64,000 nt of DNA from Coniella vitis. Taxonomy: Eukaryota; Ascomycota; Sordariomycetes; Diaporthales; Schizoparmaceae. The stretch is taken from positions 124,001 to 188,000 of the forward strand of contig WUJK01000004.1 of the NCBI GenBank assembly GCA_011317545.1, read 5' to 3'. Position 1 is the first letter of the stretch. Each line of letters starts with the position of its first letter. The notes beneath the pieces are model-generated. The model searched no databases. It was not told the origin of the DNA and saw nothing but the letters and a program-made list of their open reading frames with translations. This document shows, in pieces, positions 55,802 to 64,000 of this stretch. Position numbers and translations under genes: made by a program.

Positions 55802-58775
55802 ATCACTCGGCCGCGTACACCCTACGTCCGTCGAACGAATGTCCAGTCCACCACAACAGGATCGTGTGTCTTTCTAGGAACAGGAACGCAGGGAAACGGG
55901 GCACGCCTCTTGCTATTTAAGCCGTGGCCAAGTGGTGCAAAGGAAGGGTGTGCGCGTGCGGAAAATAATATCACGATGGGGGATGCAAGCACGGCGCACT
56001 GCTTTGCATGGCGGCTCTCTCGTCAAGCAAATCACAAATGTGGACCCGCCAGCCGAGCCAGCCAGAGAAAGAGAGAGAGACTGTGAGACAGCGAGCAAAA
56101 GTGCTTGCTTTGCAGAGACTCTTCGTCGTCTCCTGTGGTTGTGGTTGTGGTTGTGTTGCGGCACGGCGTTCCGTCTGCGCAGAGCAAGACCAACCAAGAC
56201 CTGATCTCGACGCGAGGGTCACGCTTCACCTTCAGATCCAGTCTTCTCACTGCCCGCCGATACAGACAAAGGAAGCATGCGTTGCGCTGGAGGGAGAACT
56301 CCCAGCGGCAAGCCGGGCCCCAGCCACCAGGCCCAACAGCCTCGCAAGGCCAGCTCACTCACTCACGGTCTCGCCAGAGCAAAAAAAGAGAAGCCCAGAG
56401 TGCCAAAAGAGAAGCCAGGGACCCCCCACCACCCTACGGCCCGTCAGCCCGCCCTGCCGCCAGATCCGGGGCCCCCAATGGCTACTCATAGTATAGAAGT
56501 ACGCGGCCATGCCACCCAGCGGCCTGTCATGGGCTCGGGCAATTTCACTGCGGGCCTAGACCCTCTTGACACCACCTCCACGAGGGCTGCGCTTTCGGTT
56601 CCCCCACGGGGGAGCTAGCTGAGGTGCGTTGCGCCTGTGGATCGCGATGCGAAGCAAGCCGTCCGGTCACTCGGTGCTACTGAGGTGGATAGACCCGCAG
56701 ACGCTGCAGAAGAGGAGAGGAAATATGACCTTTGGGGTTTCTCTGGTCTGGAAAGTACAAGCAGGTTGTAAAGATGCCACAAGATATCACGCGCATCGTT
56801 TCAAAGGGCGCGTTGGCTCTCATCTCCACTGCCTCGCCTCCCTCTCTGTTCCCCTGCCAGCTTCTTCATCTTTCGATTCTCTGACCGACAAGCTCGGGGG
56901 AAAAGACCCAAGAAATCCCTCCATCATGCACTGTCACAGCCTAGATTCATCTCTTGCGCGTGAGTGCGCCGGCTATCTCGATGACAGTCACCACCACCTC
57001 AGCCAGTACTATATGCACAGCAGCCACGTACTTTGACAACTCCATGCCGATCCCCAAGCCCTCACTTTGCTTCTTGACACCATCCTCGGCAGCTTTAACT
57101 CTCCTAGCCTGCTTGTTAACTAGCCCGCAGCATTTGAGGGAGGGAGGGGGCGCCAACCCGTCGGGAATTAGCAACGGGAAACAAAAAGTAACACAACAGC
57201 TCGCTTACGATACAAAGATACGCAATCTTGGGACCGTACAAAGGGATCCCAGATACTATCAGTCTATATACGAAGTACTATGAGTACATGGTAAAAGGAT
57301 CAGCGGGAAATCGACGGCTAAACTCGGCGCCTTATCCCATTGTCCCGGGCCACGTTCCCGCGAATCTGGTCTGTGCCATTCCTTCTCCAGAACGCTGACA
57401 AGGCGGTGTTGGGATTTGGGCATGGGCTCGGCGATCTTGACCCATCTACATTATATGCTGGAGTGGAAGGCCAAGTCTGAGTGGCTCAAGGACACGAGAT
57501 ACACGCCACGATGTGGAACAAAAGACATGGCGGCAGGAATGCATACATTAGGATATCCATTGCCACTTATAAGTGAGCCTGAGGATGAAATCCCAAGCCG
57601 TCGGTTCTGCTAGCAACGATATACCCAGCATTGAATCCTATATTATCCCAGATCCGTCGCCCTTCGCTGTTCCTGTGCGAGCACTCAACCAACCGCAGGC
57701 CAGGCGACGGGCCGTCGATGCGATTTCTCCGATTGGCAGTTGTCTTGCGTGTCTACATGGATGGTATGGCTCCTCTCCCCCCTTTCCCCTCCTCCTCATT
57801 CAAAGGGTGTGGTCAGCTTTTGGGCTCGGTTGGCGTGGACTGGTCGGGGAAGCAGGTTTGGCAGGCCTGGGCAGAATATACCACTATGTATGTGATCAAT
57901 GTTGCCACAACGGATCGCCTGCTACGTTACATAGTACACTGAATGGATGAATGAATGAATGAAATGGCCTTTGGACTTGTCAAGACCGCTCACCACATCC
58001 TGGTGCTATCTGCTCTCCATCCTGTATCATGGTGTCCTATGTAGACGTGGAAGCGAACCAGGCCCCCGTCGGTGTAGCTTCTTCTTCTCTGCAAACCCGG
58101 TATATGGGGGAATATTTCTTTTTTTTCCCCTTCGAACCATTCATGGCTCCCTGCAACTTTCCACGCCAACAATTTTGTTTTTGGGCACCTGGGAATCCGC
58201 GCGTACTGAAACTGCAACATTCCCAATCCTCTACTCATTGGATGTTCGCCCTGTGCAGCTGTCGTTCTCATAATATGTATAACCTTCTAGCCTTTTTTAT
58301 TTTTTATTTTTTTATTATTATTATATATATAAGATTCGTTTACTTGATCCTCGCCAAGATCCTTCCCCTGCGCATCATGAAACCCATTCAAAAAAAAAAA
58401 AAAGATCAGCGAGCCTTCCTTCAATGGTTCCCAGGAACCCAAAGTGGCAAAAAAACCGCACTCAAAGGAACCCATCCAGACCACCAGATCAACCTACCTT
58501 TCCTCCCTGCTGACACAGGAAAACTGTATATAACCCGAATTCATGCTGACGCGAGAAATTGGCGGTTTTAACCCCCCCCCCTTTTGCTGAACCGGCTCTG
58601 CGTCCCGTCACGAATTCTCGCCTCCCTTATTTTTCCAAACCGACGTAGTCTTGTTGTAATATATTCGAATTTTTTTCCTCCCGTCGCTATGGCATTTCAA
58701 TCATGTGGCACTTGTTCCAAGTTTCTTCTCTGTTTGAATTGTACTTGTTTGTCTGGGTGATCGTTCGATCTGGGC

Positions 58776-58808
58776 CTTCACCTTCACCTTCACCTTCACC
58801 CCTTCACC
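58776..58808. repeat. TTCACC hexamer repeat
   Basis: Four to five tandem CTTCAC units, the last one slightly longer, in non-coding sequence. Confidence 0.8.
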
Positions 58809-59616
58809 GGTGATAAGACCAAAAAGTTCCCGGCCCCGATTTACATTTGATGCCAGCCAACCGGTTGGTTTTCGGTTTGTTAAAGTTCTCTCGCCGTGTA
58901 GGAGAAAAGCGCACCATTGGGATACAACTGGAGGTAAGCCCTTTTTTTCTTCCCTTTCCTTTTTTTCAAAAGCCTGCGAATACAGCCTTTTTTCACATCG
59001 TTGTGTATGTATTACCTTTTATAGTTGTCGTCCTCATTCTGGCGGGGTCTGCTTGAATACGTGACCACCCAAGCGTGGACACTTGTGAAGTGCTTGCAAG
59101 TCGGCAGAGAAGAAAAAGGGCAGGGACATGCTCGAGTGAGTGAGTGGTCTAGGGACGATAACGCTGGGCGGGCAGTGTGCACTCCCCATTATGCTGTCAT
59201 TTCAGAGCAACGACATGTGGATCGATGTTCTGCTTGCACTTCTTCTGACTCTTATTGGTATTGGTGATATCATTCTTGACCTAAAACAATGCTCACAATT
59301 CACTCTCCAACCCCTAACCATTTGCGCCGCGGGTGACCAAAAAAAAGACAGTTGAAACCATGCGCCCAACTAAGCGCAGCCTTGATGATTCGGAGTCCAC
59401 CTGCAAATCATGGGACCGATCTGCTCCAATTCGAATACCATTCACACGCAGACGTTCTCAAAATGAACGGCAGGTGGAACACCTTCTCCGGCGTCTTCCT
59501 GACATAACAGCTCAAGTAAAAGATTCCCACGTGATGTTGGGCGAAAATTGCAATAGAACGCCAATGAATTGATATGTAGTGATGAACCCTCCCCCCTGAT
59601 ATGCCCCTGAAAACGG

Positions 59617-61000
59617 CTACTTTTTGCCTTTGTTCTTGCTCTTACTCTTTGTTCTGGTTGTGGTTGTGGTTGGTTCCTGTGTTTCACCCGGCACCTCCTC
59701 GCTGTCATTCTGGACCGCTACCGCATCACTCTCTGCCAAGGCCTCGACACTCTGTCCACTACGAAGGTCACACGAATCCCCGTCGTCGTGGTCGCCATCA
59801 GTCGTAGAACCCTGGTCCAGCTGTTGGCCAAGCACCTCCTTGACCAGCCTCTTGCCTTCATCCATTTCGCCATTGGCGGCGCCACATCCCATGCACTTCC
59901 ACATGCCTACTTCTGCCAGACTGCTGGTGCCTGGAGGAGCCTGTCCATTGACAAGGCGACAGTTCTTGCATATCAGAACATAGCGATTCTTGACCGCCGT
60001 CTCGTCTTCGCCAAGAAGCAGGTCCATGATCCGATCATACCAGTGGTTTTGCGGGAACGTCGTCTCGTACTGGGTTCCTGGCCTGGGACCAGGCGCAGCG
60101 CTCTCGAAAGCGTTGGGCGAGAACTCGGCGGCAGGGCTAAGGCGCTGGTCTGAAGGCGACAGGCGGTGCTGTTGCTGTTGCTGTGCGCTGGCGTGCAACC
60201 CAAGCTGTTGGTGAGGCGCGCCTGGACCGAACTGAGGGGCATTGTGACGCTGAATATTGGCCGTAGGCGGTGGGGGCAGGTTGGTGCGGTTCCCTGGGGC
60301 TGAGGCCTGCTTCTGTGTCTTTGAGAAACTCTTTCTGCTCGAGTCATCTTGCTGGTCGCCCGTGGTTCTTTTTCTGAGTTTGGGCTTGCCCTCGCCTCCG
60401 CCTCCACCATACTTTTCCAGCAGCTCCAAAGTCGAGTCGTATTTCGTCGCAGCTTTCAGCTTTTGGATCGTCTTGGCCCGCTCCGCTTGCTGGTCCTTTA
60501 GTCGGGAATTGAGGGTCTCGAGGCGGAGGTCGTAGACGGTCGTGGAAATTGTTCGCACAAGGTAAATGCTAATGGTCTCAGTCAGCAGTTGTTGCTTATT
60601 TGCGACCCTTTTTTCTGTGTCACGCGACGCAAATGTACAGGCTGTTTATACTCACAGCACGGGGCCACCGGCCATGCCGGTCCACTCGTAGGCTCCCAAG
60701 TTGTTCCATCCGACGACAAGGAGGGCTACAGTAGCGTAGATAAGATAGGCAAAAGAAAGATAGAGCGTGCCCAGGACCCTCACGCGGCGTGCGGAGGCTC
60801 TGGTGCTTTCGAGGCTGGCTTGTGTTCTCGAGATTTTGGCCGAAATAAGGGACAGAGATCTTTCAAAGGAAGCCGGAGACGAGTCATCCTTCTGCAGCAG
60901 CGATGGTCAGAGACAAAAACAACAACAACAAACACGGCCAAGACACAAGAGGTGGCAGGCAGGTCCTGGGCTTTACCTTGAAGGGCCAAAGAGACACCAT
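59617..61000 (-). CDS. LNP1: Lunapark family ER-shaping protein
   Basis: Protein of 403 aa from exons 61000-60977, 60891-60656 and 60568-59617, in phase. Lunapark sits at three-way junctions of the endoplasmic reticulum and stabilises them together with atlastin/Sey1 and reticulons. The tiny first exon encodes MVSLWPFK, the conserved family start, and exon 2 continues KDDSSPASFERSLSLISAKI. A membrane segment at about residues 45-70 (LGTLYLSFAYLIYATVALLV) and a second at about 83-103, split by the second intron, form the usual hairpin. Coiled-coil LKDQQAERAKTIQKLKAATK and the conserved YDSTLELLEKYGG follow. The C-terminal zinc finger has CKNC (near 59960) and CMGC (near 59890), as in all Lunaparks. 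A Gln/Pro-rich linker and a lysine-rich end complete it. It is head-to-head with a Golgi coiled-coil gene. Confidence 0.93.
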
Positions 61001-62124
61001 GTTGGCGGCCGGGTCGGTGTCACGAGAAAAAAAGGGAGGGGCTGCTCTTGAGACTGCGCAGACGACCCTCCGAAAGAATCCTGAATGTGGTGGTGATGTG
61101 CGTGGTTGTAGTGCGTTTTGCTGGGTTTGATGACTGCTGTCGCGTTCGGAAAGGAGAGAAACCGCTGGCCTCACAGACTGCGTAGAGTCTGCAGGCAGCT
61201 TCGTCGTTGACGGTGCTGGGAAGGAGAGTAAGAGCAGAACTGGGCTTGGGCTGGCTTTTGCCTAGAAAGCGCCGACGAAATCATCATTTGGAAATTGGAG
61301 CTCCAGCTCTGACCTCATCTTGGGGTACGTACCCACCTGTAGCGTGCGCTTTTTCGGGGCTAGAGTACCTCGTCAGCGTACCAGAAGCTACTACAGCGCC
61401 TTGTACTGGACCCTACTATGTACTACTACTAGTATATATGACAGTGCCTCGCTCATCAAAGTGCCTCGTATAAGTGTACTTGGGTACTTTCAGCCTCGGG
61501 CGATCTCGCTCGGATTTACCGCTAAGCGGAATTAGGAGGTGGTTGCTACAGCGGGTCTGTCGCTGTAGCATTTGGAAAACCGTGCCAGGTAAAGCCCCTG
61601 TCAGCCCTGTAGGCCCTGCGCCCATACTGGCTGGGCCCCCTGTTGCTAGAAAGTTGCAAAGCACCCGTCAGCGCTGTTTGCCGGCCGCGGCTCCACATGG
61701 AAAGAGGATGCCAGTGATGCTGGGTCTGGGGCTCAAAATCGACGCTAACAGGTACACCTTGCTGGCCTCAAAAGCCGCGCGTGTTGGTCTCCATCATCAG
61801 CGAATATCCTTAAAAATAGTACCACTCTGACGAAGCCAACCTGGCTACTTTGTTTGCCCTCTCACCTCTCCGTCCTTTTGGCTGTTTGCTTGTCGCTTGC
61901 TTTGCATAATTCCTACGCTCTGTCACTATCGCGCCCCTGCTTCGACGATAAACAAACGGTGTCCAGACTGTTCCATATATTCCGTTTGACATTCCGCCCC
62001 TTGCGATCGAGCAAGAGAAAAGACCACTTGACGATCCTCCCTTCCACTCTGAAACAGACCCTCATTTCGCTACCCTCGACGACACTCACGCTGCATGTCT
62101 TGCTAGACACCGACGCCCGTCGCC
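61001..62124. promoter_or_regulatory. Upstream region between two divergent secretory-pathway genes
   Basis: About 1.1 kb between the Lunapark and coiled-coil starts. One TACTATGTAC copy lies at 61414-61423. No gene is supported inside it. Confidence 0.4.
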
Positions 62125-64000
62125 ATGTTCTCCCGCATAAAAGGCGCCATCGATCGTACAATTGCCGAGGAACAGGCTCGCCAGAAGGCCTTTGCCGACC
62201 AGAGCCAGGCCGGCCATACCAGACAGTCGAGTTCTGTCTCGCGAAGCAACAGTGGTGCTTCGGCGGCCAGCAAGAAGCCGAGACCGCGCAAGGCCGCCCA
62301 AGATGCTTCCCCCAAGGATGCCGAGTCGGCCGCTGCCAACCCAGACCCGGCCGTCTTCGAGGCGGCATTCACAATAGACGACGAAGAGCCAAGTCGCGTC
62401 GCAACGCCTGTTCCTTCTACAGACCCGCAAGCCTCGCAAGATGGAGAGGATCCAACCAGTACCTCTGCCGAGGCTACCGAGGGCGAAAAGGATGATAGTG
62501 GTAATGACAAGGGCAAGGAGAAAGAAAAGAGCGACTCTGGCCCCGGGGGCGCGGGCAAGGTCCCAGAGAAGGGTAACGCCACCAGCGAGAAGCGCGCAGG
62601 CACATCCGACCTCCCGGCCGATGTACGCGCCAAATTGCGCAAGCTTGAAAAATTGGAAGGGGCATATCCAGGTGAGTCTAGTTTTTGCCCTCAATGTCTG
62701 AGACACGACACACGGCCTGCTAACATTCTTCACTTTTTTTTCCCCCCTCCCTCAGAACTACTCCGGTCCTACCGCATTGCCCACGGTCGCGCCACCTCGA
62801 TCGAGCCCTTCGAACGAGCCCTCCGCGAGAACACGCCCTTGACCTCCATCAAGGATCCGGATGCCCTTGTCGAGTACCTCACCCAACTCAACCTGAAAGG
62901 GGATATGGTCATGGAGGAATTCAAGCGCGTGTCAGCTGAGAAGGACGAGCTCAAGAAGAAGTATGATGCTGCTGATCTGGAAATTACCGAGCTCAAGGAA
63001 AAGGTTGCCGCGCTCGAGGCTGCTGGCGCTGCACGGGAGGCTTCTGGAACCGAAAAGACAGATGCGGGCGCTAACGGGGAGAGCAAGGAGGAGGCCACAG
63101 CTCAGCAGACCTCACCGTCACCCTCTGGCGTCAAGTCGCCTGTGCAGTCAGTGATGGGACTCTTCTCGCCCAAGCAAAAACCCGCGGAAGAGAGTGAGAA
63201 GCAAGACGGTGGGGGCGAGGACTTCTTCTCCTACGACACCGAAATCCCGAACCTTCAGGCTGAGATTCAGTCCAAGAACGAGGAGATCGAAAAGCTCAAG
63301 TCCGAGGTCAGCACGCTCCGCGATGATCTGACGACGGCCAAGGAGAACAGCGCAAGCCTGGTTGGGAACTTGGAGAAGGTATCCAAGGAGCTCAGTGAGT
63401 CGCGCGACGACAAGGCTGTCAAGGAGTCCCTCGAGTCGCAAGTCGACGCCAGGAACATCGAGATCAAGACCCTAACTGAACGCCTTGAAACTGCCGAGAC
63501 TGAATTAAAGAACTTGCAATCCGAGCTTGAAAAGGAGAAGGCCGCGACGGCCGCCGCCATCAAAGACAAAGAGGAGAGGCTGGTCGAAACGAGTTCGTTG
63601 CAATTGGAGCTGGAGACAGGGCTGAAGAAGGTTACCGAGGCTAAGGCTGCGCTTGACACCCGCATCGTCGATCTGACGACCGAGATCAAAACGCTGAGAC
63701 AATCCAAGGTGGACAATGAAAAGAAGATTGCGGAGCTCAACAAGCAGTTGCAGACTGCGCCTCCCACCCCGGCGAACTCGGAACCACCAGAGACGCCCTC
63801 TGCTGCATCTGCCCAAACTTCTTCATCCAGCAAAAAGAAGAACAAGAAAAAGAAGAAGGGCGGCGCTGGAGCAGCGACTGCCTCAACTGAAACGCCGGTT
63901 GCTGACGAAACGCCATCGACACCGGCACCAGGCACGGAATCTCCTGCCTCGAGTGCAACAATAGCAGAGTTGGAAGCTGAGATTGCTACGCTCAAGCAAG
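62125..64000 (+). CDS. Golgin-like coiled-coil protein (Imh1/GRIP type), cut by the window end
   Basis: First 597 or so residues of a long coiled-coil protein. Exons are 62125-62671 and 62756 to beyond the window end, joined in phase as AYPELLRSYRIAHG. The start gives MFSRIKGAIDRTIAEEQARQ, a short amphipathic beginning seen in fungal golgins. A disordered acidic/Ser-rich part follows. Next comes a conserved block (LRKLEKLEGAYPELLRSYRI, then IEPFERALRENTPL and LVEYLTQLNLKG), and then long heptad-patterned coiled coil broken by a Pro/Ser linker and a lysine run (SSKKKNKKKKK) near residue 545. This is the layout of fungal Imh1-like golgins annotated as 'M protein repeat' or GRIP proteins, which tether vesicles at the trans-Golgi. 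The diagnostic C-terminal GRIP domain would lie outside the window, so assignment is by the N-terminal part. Confidence 0.84.
   Translation, partial: MFSRIKGAIDRTIAEEQARQKAFADQSQAGHTRQSSSVSRSNSGASAASKKPRPRKAAQDASPKDAESAAANPDPAVFEAAFTIDDEEPSRVATPVPSTDPQASQDGEDPTSTSAEATEGEKDDSGNDKGKEKEKSDSGPGGAGKVPEKGNATSEKRAGTSDLPADVRAKLRKLEKLEGAYPGESSFCPQCLRHDTRPANILHFFFPPPSELLRSYRIAHGRATSIEPFERALRENTPLTSIKDPDALVEYLTQLNLKGDMVMEEFKRVSAEKDELKKKYDAADLEITELKEKVAALEAAGAAREASGTEKTDAGANGESKEEATAQQTSPSPSGVKSPVQSVMGLFSPKQKPAEESEKQDGGGEDFFSYDTEIPNLQAEIQSKNEEIEKLKSEVSTLRDDLTTAKENSASLVGNLEKVSKELSESRDDKAVKESLESQVDARNIEIKTLTERLETAETELKNLQSELEKEKAATAAAIKDKEERLVETSSLQLELETGLKKVTEAKAALDTRIVDLTTEIKTLRQSKVDNEKKIAELNKQLQTAPPTPANSEPPETPSAASAQTSSSSKKKNKKKKKGGAGAATASTETPVADETPSTPAPGTESPASSATIAELEAEIATLKQ

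Larger units (their letters stand above)
54680..59616. other. Gene-poor 4.9-kb region with microsatellites
   Basis: Long open frames of both strands at 54.55-55.37 kb come from GC-rich and CTT/CTG-like repeat sequence, and I reject them as genes. A GAGTC pentamer repeat (55770-55801), GAAT repeats (57941-57963) and a TTCACC repeat (58776-58808) occur, plus one TACTATGTA copy at 57928-57936. Nothing else is supported. Confidence 0.45.

Noticed and set aside
1..64000. CRISPR arrays, bacterial operons or ribosome-binding sites
   Set aside because: The window has spliced eukaryotic genes throughout; the tandem repeats seen are simple microsatellites without spacers.

Overview
The window is nuclear DNA of a filamentous ascomycete (Pezizomycotina, probably a Sordariomycete, perhaps Hypocreales). 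The grounds are short GT-AG introns of about 50-120 nt (one of about 400 nt), GC-rich third codon positions, fungal-only families (SUR7/PalI, fungal phospholipase B, NACHT-ankyrin proteins, an Lnp1 with fungal layout) and intergenic DNA full of microsatellites. I see no tRNA, rRNA, CRISPR array or intact transposon. I support 17 protein-coding genes, 10 of them split by introns that I placed by hand; the last one runs off the right edge.

Layout. 1.6-10.1 kb: a glutathione transferase (+), a SUR7/PalI membrane protein (-), a SWIM/RING protein (+) and a secreted phosphoesterase/phospholipase C (-). 12.2-26.7 kb: an accessory-looking island. It has a head-to-head pair, an ankyrin/subtilisin-like protease (-) and a pseudo-hydrolase/NACHT/ankyrin/ZZ-finger NLR-like protein (+), then a stretch of decayed coding sequence and dispersed repeats, then a trypsin-like protein (+). 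28.6-39.3 kb: a phospholipase B, an HSL-type esterase, a nuclear-looking protein often annotated as 'BTB domain transcription factor', a SET-domain protein and a small secreted, probably GPI-anchored protein. 41.2-43.0 kb: an SREBP-type bHLH factor. 43.0-49.6 kb: a gene desert with 39-50 nt simple repeats. 49.6-54.7 kb: a mucin-like single-pass membrane protein and a DUF1479 protein. 54.7-59.6 kb: another desert. 59.6-64.0 kb: the ER-shaping protein Lunapark and, head-to-head with it, a Golgi coiled-coil protein cut by the window end.

The most interesting part is the 12-27 kb island. Two NLR-type proteins share a 671-bp promoter region. One carries a subtilisin-like protease with a visible Asp/His/Ser triad. 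The other has lost both the hydrolase nucleophile and the Walker A lysine, but has gained a C-terminal ZZ zinc finger. Each reading frame is broken once by what looks like a single extra base. A trypsin-like protein with its own His and GDSGS motif lies 4.4 kb downstream. Together they look like a fungal self/non-self or immunity locus, either decaying or using catalytically dead partners; this is inference. Other points worth checking are three very small exons (6, 10 and 14 nt) and the 9-mer TACTATGTA, which occurs 11 times, only outside genes.
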